Assembly: GCA_035610835.1 (NCBI GenBank)
Contig: CM069443.1
Coordinates: 86,116,690 to 86,180,689 of the forward strand
Length of the DNA: 64,000 nt
Origin: Ophiura sarsii
Taxonomy: Eukaryota; Echinodermata; Ophiuroidea; Amphilepidida; Ophiuridae
Reading direction: 5' to 3'
Shown: positions 39,001 to 52,000 of the stretch, piece after piece
How the letters are laid out: each line of letters starts with the position of its first letter
Numbering within the stretch: position 1 is the first letter of the stretch
Notes under the pieces: generated by a model
The model's input: only the letters and a program-made list of their open reading frames with translations
The model's database searches: none
Told to the model about the DNA's origin: nothing
Made by a program: the position numbers and the translations under genes

Positions 39001-42000
39001 AATGACGTTAAAGTTCTGTGTGGACTATCTTTATTTATCTGGGATCATTGGGACATAGTGAAGTATTCAATGTGTTCTATACATGCTAGTCACAAACAGG
39101 ACTAATATCATCATTCGACCACCCGAGGTCCTTTATTCTTACAATATTGAACGATATCAGGTCATTAGACGTTTTACTTCCAGTTTTGGCTTGTAAGGGG
39201 GACTGCGAACCTCCACGCTGATCGGGTTGAAGGCAGCCGCGTCGCATAAAACTTGACACTAATACATATATAACACTTCGATAAATGTCTTGATTTAGAA
39301 AAGATATCAAACACGTTTATAATTTTCATGTAATTATCAAATGGTAGGTAGCAAGCGTTTATAACGAGAAAATCGGGCAAATGACGTCATACTTATTAGT
39401 ATAAATAAATTGATTACCTGATAACTTTATTTATTTCATCTCGCTGCGTCTGTATTTCATGATCAAATCCTGAAACATGTTTTATTCCACAGTTATTTGT
39501 GATGCATATAGTCGACCACGTCGAGACGGTTCAGAGAAAAATAATTGTATAAGGAATCAATGCGAGTGTAACTTTAAGAAAGATTGTGTTGACGGCGGAG
39601 ACGAAATGTACTGTGATTTCCCCGATGGTAAGTTTGTTAACCGTCGTAAGGTAGATCATTTCTATTACCTTGGGTTTTTTTCTTCTAAAACCATGGTCCA
39701 GTGTTCCGAAGGTTTCTTTATCATAGCAAACTGTGACAAGTTTTGTAAGCTGACCGCGTTTTTTGCTATTCCAATGGGATTTACACACACTAAAATTGAA
39801 TGGATAAATGGTCATTATCATCACACCAATTGTTCTTAAAGTAATTCGTTAACTCTGGGATAAGCAGTAATCTTCTGATACCAAGGTGTCAAATATGGTC
39901 AAATGAAAAGGTAAATCTGAATACTAGCTTCGCCAGTCAACATTCGAGAAGTGGAGGCACGTATCAGAGCCGAAGTGACACCCCTATGCTGAACAAGTAT
40001 GGGGAATGGTTAGGCAAGCTGTTCGCAACATGTTGAACAGGGCACACATATGTATTCAGCAAAATGGTTGCCATGTCGAAGGAAGGCTTTGTTAACAAGT
40101 TAATATCAGCAAATACTTCCCCTCACACATGGGAATGACTTTTAAGTGCAGTTATCAAAAAACAAGTTGTCTTCAGAACATTTTATGTGTGTAACATTTT
40201 TAGTATCTAGTATATCCATTATTGACCATGATTATGTAATTTTTCAACAGATTGTGGAGACAACTACTTTCAGTGTAAATCTTCCCGTGTGTGTTTACAT
40301 CGTTATGCTTTATGCAATGGCGTTTGGGACTGTATGAATGGTACCGATGAAGAAAACTGTCATGATGAAACGGGTAAGGCGTTCATAGCAGCAGCATTGA
40401 CTAATTACGCCAAAAACTCCTTACAAAGTTGAATGGTCTATAATAGTTACGGTAGTGATATTTTATTGGAAAGCTTCTGCCTATCCTTCCAACAATAACG
40501 CTTCTATAGCAATCAATTGTTTCAGATTCCAGCCACATGATTGAGGTACTACAGGAATGCTTTTGGGGTCAACATTTGAACATGTTCCGGTTTTGACAAA
40601 CGGTATCTCAAATTGTTCGTCAGATCAAAAGGGTTCAAGAAATGGTAGTTTCTACCACATGGAGCCGTTATTGTGCCTTGTACAGGGGTCAATTGTTTTA
40701 ATGATTATGTTCAATTACTCAATGAATGACGATTCTTATAAGAGTTCACTGCACATGAAAAGTTGCCAAAGCTGAATTTGACATGCCTGAGTAGAATTGC
40801 CATAATTTGTAATTTGATAACGAAAAATCCAAAATGGATACTAGAAAGAATTCTGATGACACATCAAAGATGGCTAAACATGATTATTACTATTTTAAGT
40901 GCACATTTTATATTTGTCATGGCCTAAAAAAATCATGTTTCACAGGGGGCACTTTTTTTTGACACGCCCTTTATTTTGTGTTATTTATTTGAGCACAAAA
41001 TTGTGAAAACTGCTGACACATCCCGATTGAGATCTCCCCAAACTCTCAAGTCAGTGGGTAAGAACTGAAAAAAATTAAAAATCCGACTTTTTGAGAAGGG
41101 GGAAATTATCTTTTTTTGCAACATCGCCGGAATGACTCATTTTTAAACATGCACCATTGGCCAACTCGTATATCTGAGGTATGATCCGATTCGATTGATT
41201 CTGTCACTTCTAGTTTTACTATTTAAGCACCGATTCGAACGGAACAAAGTGGGGTTGTTTTGAAGCCAGTTAAATTGTCTGATAACAAAAAAAAAGCGGA
41301 TCATAATGTAGTGCAAATATGTATCATATATTTTTTGTTAGATTGTGTACGTCTTTTTGTTTGCTACAGTCCGTATCGCACAATATGTATTTCAATTTAT
41401 TCGAAAGTCATGTTTTACATAATCAATTTGATATATCTACCTAATAACAGCTACACAGGATTCGCCGTTAATTAAGAATTGGCATCTGAAATTTTCAAAA
41501 TCACTTCCTACAAATGATGTCAACATAACGGAAATAGTCCTGCAATTTGAAGAAAATGTATATCGCCGACGAGAGTTTCACCGGGTCAAAGGTGACGATC
41601 CCCCGGATTGGAATAGATTCGTCTCGTTCAGCTCCAGACCTGATTTTAGTGATCTGACCGACGCTTTGCCTTTAAATCGTGAGGAAATAGCACAGTATGG
41701 CCATCAAGTGGATGACTTGATCCTTCAATGCACGTACGATGAGGTAGAGTGTAACAAAAGGTAAATGATGGTACATTGAAAAATGAAATATCAATAACGA
41801 TCGACCATTAAAAACGACGAAACCAACTCTACGAGCTAGCTACGGGAAAACGGGCCTCTCGGGAAATTGTAATTGACTCTTTAACAATCAAAAACTTAAA
41901 TTTCAAAAATGTTCATGAATTTGCAAACAAATTTCAAGCATTTACTATTTTAGGAAAATTTGGTACGGTCAGTCATATAGAAACAGTCTTTCAGCTTGCT

Positions 42001-45000
42001 TAAATGTTTCATTTTCAGTACAAAATTCGCGTTGTCTTGTCAAGAGGGTCTTTTTCATGCCGTCCTATACAAATGATGACTCCGCTGTCTTTTTTAAATT
42101 GGCAAATATCCTATTTGTATCGGGGTCTATTTTGTATGTCATGTCTGTGACCCACTGATCACCGTAACAGGAAGCAGCACAGGTCATTAGAGGTCATTCT
42201 GATGAAGTGTGTAGACCATAACACACGAAACAGTTAACTGATGTCTGCCTGCTCTTAACAATGGCTGCCATGTGTAAGGTTGCATTTTACAAGGATGGCC
42301 CCTACCCCTAGAGCTAAATTATGATCATAGATCACGGACATTTTTCGAGTCTATTGACCTTTGAACTGTTATTTAAAAGAAACAACACCATAAAATGGGG
42401 GACCTATTTTGGGTTCCCAATTCATGTCCATCGCCTGGGAAGGGGGTGGGGGGGGGGGGGGGGGGGGTGGGGCATCGTCATTTGCACACGTACTGCAATC
42501 TTTCTTACCACTCATCTGTGTTTCCATTCATAGAAATATCATACGATTTGTTGACGACCAGTATGGGAATTGTTTCACCTTTAATCACGTCAATGACTCC
42601 AACAAGCAGCCGGTACAGTCTACTAGAGCAGGCTCAGTTAATGGTATTTGAACTATTCAAAACAGTATGGAATTTGTTTAGTGTTTTGAATATGCTGTGA
42701 TATGTCCATATTGTATAACATATCAATGGAAAGCCGATGTTTTTCCCAACAATACCACATCTGTCTGTAGCAATCACTTATATCAGTGGTCAGCCACTTG
42801 ATTGAGAATGGGAGGCAATCAAAATGCACCACATTTATCACTACAGGGTGTCCCAGAATGAGCTATACTAGGTTTCAAAAACAAACAAAAATAGTGTTTC
42901 TAATTTAAACACTTGCGATTTGATGGTGGAAATGTTTCCTACTTATTCCTTTTACTTCATTGAGATATCTCTTTTTGTTCCGCTAAGGCAAAACATAATC
43001 GAAAATCTATGAAAAGCGTATTTCATATTTTGGCTCACATAATTCATCTTTACAGCTATTCTCTCATCTTTACAGCTATTCTCTACCACCATTTCAAACA
43101 ATGAACCCCACACCTCATAAGTTACATTCAAAACTCCCGCCATAGACTGGAATGTTAAAACTTCTCAAGCTAAACAAATCCTGCCCTATTCATCAAAGCT
43201 TTGTTTTCTATGCAGATAACAATTGATTGTTATCAAAACAGCTAGTGTCAATAACAAGAGTGCGCAATAATAATGCGAATAATATTTCAGAAATATTTTA
43301 ATGTTCAAAAGGGTTAATGACTTTATAGATTTTTAATGGATCATTTCGATAAAAACTTGAAATCTACTATCGTTACAAACAAATCTATATTTTCTATCAG
43401 AAATGTCCGATTTTCAAAATCTAAAATTAATATCTATAAAATTCATACCGAAAGAAATCGTTTAACCTCGATATAGATAATTCTGGAACACCCTGTTTTT
43501 AGCGTATTTCCATTGATATAATTCTGGAACACCCTGTTTTTAGCGTACCCTGTTTTTAGCGTATTTCCATTGATATAGCCTATTATGGCCTATTATGGCC
43601 TGGTCATTCTTATGCAGTGGGTGGGAGCAGTTTAATACTAAATCATCAAAAGAAACAGCGTTTTATGGACGCTGCTTTTTACCATGTTTACCAGGCCGTG
43701 ATGGATGGCAATGTCGTCATCAAGTGCAATCGCGAGTTTTCGGCGTTCTGCATCCACTTTAATGCGCTCGCCGTGCGTGCCTCATTGGCGCAGTACGTGA
43801 TCGCTTATCTTGTCGATATCTTTTTTTGTTGGCAAAACATACTCGAAAATCTATGAAAAACGAATTTTCATATTTTGGCTCACATAATTCGCGGGTGCGC
43901 CATTTTCACTGCGGGTGTCAGCAAACTTGTTAACATGTTATACATGTCTAACCACCTTTCCTTTCATTATTATCTATTGACTTTCTATTGTTGCATCAGC
44001 CCTTTATTTTGTAGGAAGAGGTCGCCATTCTGGTCACGGCGTATGAACAGCCCGTTATCTAGCCAAGAGACCATTATTAGACAAAGGTTTTTGATAATGT
44101 CCTCTAGCTCACATAACGTCGTCTGTCCTATAGTAACCTCTTCCAAAAATATTGAGCAGATGAACAACAAAAAAGACAATAGAAACAATGAAAAGAAAAG
44201 TGGATTACCTACGAAAAGTAGCATCACCTATCGGATTAACACTTCCGAGTAAACATCACATTAACCGATTTAGTAGGCCTAGCAAAAGTAACACGATCAA
44301 TAGTTTTTCAATTGTGGATGAATTCCTGATCGTGATGTAGGCTTAATCTTCAATGATAGTGTTATAATGCACAACTGAAGGCACAATCAAATATTAGTAT
44401 TTTAATACTGAAAGGATAGTGTTAACCCTTTTAATATGAAATTTATCAAGCGCTGTAATGTGATATTTAATAAATGAAAATACATTTTTGGAAATGAAAT
44501 GAGTCAGATAATCCATTTTGGTACTAAAATGCTGATTTTTACATTTTTAAATAATTTCAAAACTAAACATTTGCATGTAAAAAATAAACCAGAAGAGAAG
44601 TGTCTTAGGGACGCACCATTCGATACTCAGGGGGGGGGGGGGGGGGGGGGGGGGCCTGGAAGTTTAAAAAAAGAACTTTGCCCACTATCCAGGAGAAAAA
44701 ACAACTTTGCCCACCAACCAGGAAGAAAAGAAAGATGACCCACTGCTGATTTTTTATAAAAAAAGATGACTCGCCCAACTCAATGATAAGAAAAACAATA
44801 AAACCTAAAAATAAAAAAATTGCAGCCTTTGCCCCAAAAAATGCAAAAATTGTGATTTTTTTAAACCTCCAAAATCACATTTCTTGGGTCAAAAGTTTAA
44901 AACAAAATAAACACTTTTTAATGTAACAACTAAAAAATGTTCCAGAGAACATGTCTTTCAGCATATTTTGTTTGACCCAAAATGTAATTTTGGAGGTTAA

Positions 45001-46001
45001 AAAAAAATTCACATTTTAGTGTCTCAATAGTATGATCAAGCAATTTTGGGCATTTTTTATTCAAAAATAATTTTGTTAGCTTGCCCCAAATGAATTTGGT
45101 AAAAACAAATATTGTTGGTGATTTCCTCAACAAAAGCAACATTTTTGGTCAAAATTGATGCCAAAAATTGATTCTCTGACCCAAATTCTTTCCAAAAATG
45201 TATACTTTTATATGCATTTGATTAATAGTTCAAAAATTACAGCACTCGATAAATTCAACAAATCCCATTAAAAATTCCTTGAGCAGATTATAAAAAAGGC
45301 AAAAAGGTGAGAAAAAAGGGGGAAAAAATCACATGTTGGCAATTTTTGGGCATTACTCAAAAATAATGTTGTTAGTGACGGTTAGCTTGTCCCATATAAA
45401 TTTGGTCACAAAAGTGTATTTTTGTGAATTTCTCAACCCCAAAAAAACAATTCTAGTCAAAATTGACGCCAAAAAATGGATTCTCTGACCCAAATCCCTT
45501 CCAAAAATATATACTTTTATATGCATTTGATTAATTTGATTAATAGTTTAATAATTACAGCGTTCACAAAATTCAAAAAAATAATTCTTGTCAACCCTCA
45601 CAACAAGACATTTATCAAGCACTGTAACTTTTTAACTAGTAATATGATGTATTTAGTATATATTTTTGGAAAGAAAATAAGTCGGATAATCCAGTTTTTT
45701 TGTATCAAATTTCACCAAAAATACTGATTTTTTTTCAATTTTTGACCAAAGAAAAATAAATAAATTGGGGGGCACAAAATTTCAAGACGTCGGATTTGGG
45801 GAATCGAAAAGCAACTACACAGAAAGAAAAAAGTGAGTCATCATCGTAAAATGAGTCACTACACGGACAAAATGACTCATTTTGAGCCATAGTGTGTCAC
45901 TACATGGACAAAATGACTCATTTTTCGATGATGACTCACTTTTTTTCTTTCTCTGTGTAGTATAAAAAAGAGGTGGTGCTCGCATCAGAACAATTATTTA
46001 A

Positions 46002-46032
<31 letters not shown>

Positions 46033-49000
46033 TAAGAGAACATTTGTTGGTTCGCGCACAAAATGCAAAAAGTCTGAAAATGTAAGTTAAATGTATGTAA
46101 ATTAGTTCAAATGGTCGATGATTTGGGGTTGAAAAGGGAGGGGGTACAGAGGGCATGAGCTGACTGCGTCGGGGAGGGATGGCAAGTGTGTGGGGGGTGT
46201 GTGGAAGTGGGAAAGGGCGTGACTGTTGGCATTTTCTTTTCTCGTGTTAATCTATACGCAGCTTCTGAAATTATTCGCATTGAAATTTGATATAGAGGGC
46301 CTTACAAATCTATCATGTATTATCTGCCATGGTATAACATAATAATGTAATAGTATGATACAAAATCATAGATCAACTCACGTTCTGTAGTTTCTTGTCA
46401 ACAATCGCATGTAGGTCTATATAAAGGCATTTTCCAAGTATATCCAAACATACAACGTGCGTATAATTCCTTGTTATCGGTGATGTTATTTACACAAATC
46501 TTACAGTATTTAAAACTGTCATTGACATGCAATAGACTTGATCAGCATGAGCATTGCTTTGGTAATCGAGATTGTAAATATAGCTCAAATTGATACCACC
46601 TGTTACATCTAACTGACTCCAAAATACAATGGTCGGATCAATACGACCTAAAGATTATGCTAAATTCGTTTATATCAATTTTTAAATCAGTTAAATCCAT
46701 GTGTGTACCACCTATAGTATTTCATGGTTTGCTAACTTCAAGGAGGTTGTATATTACGTCATGGGTACTAATCACACCGACCAACATTATATATGGTCAT
46801 GTGTTTTAAGCTCGCCTCCTTTCGCGTTACACACGGATTTTGGCTTTCGCGACATGAATTTAATTTTACACATTTATATTTGCTTGTATACCCCCCTGAG
46901 GTAGTAAAAGTATATATTTTCTGAAGGGAAATTTCATGAGGAAACCAAATATGCCATTAAAATTATAGTACGACTAAGAACTAAAATGGTATGATCGGAA
47001 ATGTTCGGAAAAATATCAGAGTTTTTAATTTTTAATTCGAGATCCATATATTTTTTATACCTACCCCTATCATTATTTACTTTACATATTTGAATTCCTC
47101 ATGAAATTACCCATTAGATGATATATAATTGTTAAAGTTACTACGTCGGTATGGTAATTATACCGGCTAGTGAATATCTCCAATTTTTATTTTATATATA
47201 TTTAGAATTTTCAAAAATATTTGTTTAAGGATGAACCCTTCCCTGATATAAACTGCATTTCCGAATTCCTCTAGTTACAAGCTTTCCAAAAATGTATACT
47301 TTTGCTATCATAGGTTGAAAACTTTTTCTGTTATTGTCATTTTTATAAATCCGGTAAATTGAGGCTGATTATTCATGTTTACTGTGTAGCGAATAGGAAG
47401 AAAGCTGATGTTCATTGTCTTATCCATAATTAATTAGTTGTTACAAATAGTTGACAAGTCTGTTGAACCACATACTTAAAGACTACTAATTATCCTTTAA
47501 AATGGGACCAGAATGGTGTTTGTAACATTAGGAGATGACTAGTTATTGTAAAAAGAACAAAACATGGGATTATCCCCATTGAGTTTGTACAGGCGGCACC
47601 CCTTCCAGAAACACCCCTTCCAGCACCACCCCTGGTCCCCAAACATCAAACAACTGTATCTCCCATTCTGTATTAGCTATACCAATGCCATTTTGCAGGC
47701 AGATAGCTTGTTATTAGGGCTTTAAAATGATACCAAATTTGTTGAGATAGCTTTTGTGGTTTTAAAAATATTTGAGGAAAATTACAGCATGAAACTAAAA
47801 AATGTAACGGCACCACCCTATTGGGAGGCGAGTTCATAACGCGTGACCATAGTCTCTTGCAAAGTTTAGCGATGTCAAAATTAGTATAACAGACACCTTC
47901 ATGTTATTACTAGATCAATTGTACAATTTTGATTATATAACTTACAAATTATCATCTTTATTTATTTGTACCGTTACCATGGTTACGGTGTATCAACATG
48001 TATGAAAGATAAAACACTCATAGTAGACCATCAGCAATAATAATGGGCGCCGGCGCGCCACTTTTGCAGGCTCGGGCCTGCGGCCTCGCCTGCAAAAGAG
48101 GCTTGCCGGGCGCCCATTATTATTGCTGATGGTCTACTACTCGTCCTTTATCTAATACATATTAGAGTTTACAGGGACAGGGTATCGCGAAGAAAAAGAC
48201 TGGAGTAATATTGAGTATACGTCAATACATGCGTATGTGTTGTTTCGAGAGAAATTAGATAAATCAATGCACGCGCGCTGATGTTGATGTGTGAATAATG
48301 GCACGACCCCGCAGGAGAGTGCTATTGTGAGCATATCAACATTTCCGCAAGTGCATTGATTTTTCTAATTTTTTGATAAACAAAACATACGCATGTATTG
48401 ACCTAATTCATACACGACTCTATAAAAATCAACATTCACAATTTGAGCAAATTGTTGATCTATGTAAACACGAATATAACATGTTAACACGTTTGCTAAC
48501 ACCCGCAGGGAAAATCGGCGCACCCGCGATTTCTGAACAGCGAATCAAAACAAAGAGTGTGGTTCTTGCATTGAACGGCGAACACGCGGAGTGCATTAGA
48601 CACTTTCAATGCACTCCACGTATTTTAGGTTTTTTTGCTTTCTGATTGGTTCGACATTACTATCAGTGTATGAATGATTATCATTCGCGATTAGTACTGC
48701 CCGTGTGTGTCTGGGAAATATAACAATCAGCGGCGGGAATTTTCTTTTTGGATGACTATCTAATTTGTTTAAAAACTGTTGTATGTTGTTGCTCTTGTCA
48801 ATGTCTGTATGCTAGGTAATAAAGACGCTATGCGCCGGATGCTAAAGATATATAAATAGATGAAATAGCCAAAGAAATACCATGCTGTGTTCATACAAAA
48901 TAAAGACAAGGACCGAATTTCTATGAAATATAAAAATAACGTGTGAAAAGTAATCAATTTAAAGCAGACTGTTGATTTGTTTGTTTGCAGGACTAAAAAT

Positions 49001-52000
49001 GACCTTGTTTCTCGAGCAAAGTGAATACATCAGTATATTCGGACGTGAGGCCGGTGTTAGAGTCTCTATACACTCCGCTGATACCATTTCACTTCCGGCT
49101 GATGACGGGATCACAATAAGACCAGGAACCGTGTCGTCTATCGGACTCAGATATGTAAGAAAATAACATAACACAGCACCACTGAATAAATCCCCTATAG
49201 GGGAGGATGGGGCAACTGGTCCGGTTAAGCATATTTCATGATATAAAAGATTAAAGCTCGTGTAAATATTTATGGAATTGCTATGAAAATATCACCCATG
49301 TAACTGTTTACATATAACATATAATCAATGTTAAAAAAATCTAAAGAAAAGGCCAATTACCACTAACTAAAAACTTTACTTGGCACGGACCAGTTACCCC
49401 ATCATTGGGCAACTGGTCCTATATGTTCCAACGGTTAGAATACACAGAAATCAGTGAATGACAACACGGAAACTAGGGAGTATTTTCTTTACAAACACAT
49501 TTCCATATTATTTAACATGTATTATGTATTATACAGTTTTCGTGGTTAACGCGTAAATAGCAGTATACTAATGGTGTACAAAGCAAGCGACATTTTCGAC
49601 TGCACATTTATTAGATAAAACGGTATGAACCTAGTTAAATGGTTACATGATTGTGATATTCAGATGCCCCATACATTTGTCTATATATACCCCTTTCTTT
49701 AATGATTTTATTTACTTCATATAATCATCATTTAGTACTTATAATAAACCATCTTGATATTTAGCCAGCTTTTCATGTTACAGAGGAAGTTAGTCAATAT
49801 GACAATGATGACCCAAAGGTTAATATACACAAAAAGCAGTGGATAAAATACATAAATCATGATATTTCGTCATTGCAAATACCTTTATAGATACCATTCA
49901 AAATATAATAAAGATGTAATTCATAATACCGAGGTTTTAAACCATTCTAAAGCAATTTCATGTCATATTGTAATCCTTCAATAGCAGAAATAGTGGTATT
50001 AGTCCCAAAATGCCCCAAAATGTCTAAGAACTAGAAAGAATGTGCATTATTTCATATTCTATTCACATTTCAATACCGAGTCATGTTTTATTGACACTAA
50101 CAACTAATTTTCAAAAATGAATTTTACAATTTTGATTAAGTTTTTGCAGGTGGACCAGTTGCCCCATACCCCTTCGGACCACTTGCCCCAACAAATGACT
50201 TAGCACTTTGTCGAGATGAAACATTATTCAAACATGCCTGCGACGTAATACATTTTACGCCAAACAAAATGTTTTAAAACATACCACCATTTGTCATAAT
50301 AATCAATAACTCCAATTCATTTCAGAAAAAAAGGAAAAACTGCATTTTTGTTTTTAGCCATTACACAGATTTCTGCAGCCAGCGAGTATCTTTGAATTCG
50401 CAAACATTACGGCGTTCGGGTCCTACAAGTAGACGAGTGTCTTTAGATAAAATAAGAAATGGTGTACTTTGTTATTTGCAAATTCATAAACTATTAACTC
50501 TACCAAATGAATACCCGTGATAATGATTTAAGTTGAAGCATTCTATAAATGATAATATTGATCGCAAATCCAAACCACCAATGTCCCAAGTTAGTAATAT
50601 GCGCCATTTTACGGTCATTTTAACTACAACTTATGGTTTTAATCATATTTCGGAAAGTCCCTAAGCACACTACAATATAGCACCCATCAAATGCAATATG
50701 CACCTAGCATCTTAAGACCACTGTACTGCATGTATATATTTACTATTGCATATATATCAATCATATAATGTACATTAAACATGATATAAACCCATCTTCA
50801 TATATCGCCCATACTATCTGTGAATTTTCAATCAGTCACTCAAGGAGGGGAGGTGGCTTCAAAGATCTAGAGAATATCACATGTGTAAATACCCTAAAGT
50901 TCCAAATGTTTTGGATTGTAGAATGTAAGGATATCTGTCAAGTTTCAACAAAAGTCGTACTGTTCAAAAGAAAGTAGTATGCCCCATACAATTACAAAAT
51001 CCTTCATTTCGGACCACTTGCCCCACGGTCCAGTTGCCCCATATTCCCCTACCTACTGTAGAATGGGCCAAAATTAAAAGCCATTTTCTTGCTTATAAAG
51101 CAACTGGTTCCTCCAATTTATATTTTTTATGAAGATCATGGTCTTGGCTTTCCTTTCGAGATATGTGCCGTCGAAGATACGAATGTTTTTAGAACGCCCA
51201 GGCCTAGCCTAGGTTATAAGCGATTCTAATCAATAATTGAAGTCTCTAAAAATCATACGAAATTGATGGGAAGATGAACATTTGCACTTATATTGTTTGA
51301 TAATCTTTATTTAAAAACAATCCAATCGAAGTATTAGCCCAAACCACTACTTTTGTAGCATTTTAATATATTTCACTTAAAGGAGTATCATCCCTCCCAA
51401 TTCAACAAGCCTTTTGTGGACTGTTCCATTATTTATTTAATGGTGTGAATCCAACAAGCCTAAATGTTTATGCACTGTAAAATAAGTGTCTGACACTATT
51501 AAGGGAGTTGTAAATGAAAAGCAAACGAGTCAGTAGTTCAATGTGTTTCGATTTTATACAATTTAGACAGGTTTTGACGCTCTTAGATTTTGATTTTACA
51601 TTACTTCGGATGCTTGTAGCTGTACTCGCTCATCGTCATTTTATTCCCAAGTTTCAATATATATTATAATGTGAACAAAGATTTACTAATAAAATAAATA
51701 ATAAAAACTAGTTTATGTAAAACTGCCATCCCTCAACCCCCCCCCCCCCCCCCCCCCCCCCAACAAACAAACCAATGTTGGGGCTGATATATATAACACA
51801 GCCCGTTGCTGGACGATGCTTTTATATGGACCAACATTGAGTTTAAGGAGAGGGACCACCGTTTCACATGACATGCAGTTAGTGTCTCAACAGTTTTGAA
51901 CATGATTGTACAGCCACTAAACTTTATCATAGAAATATTATAGTGAATGCTGTCCCATTAGATTTGGGGGTATATTTTATGGTCATTTAATACAAAACAA

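Noticed and set aside
38761..39380. Minus-strand open frames in intron 15
   Set aside because: No recognisable motif, no splice logic, and length within chance.
43617..43856. A possible transposase piece ([20 protein letters not shown])
   Set aside because: Too short and without catalytic motifs; only its closeness to CAGGGTGT ends suggests an element.
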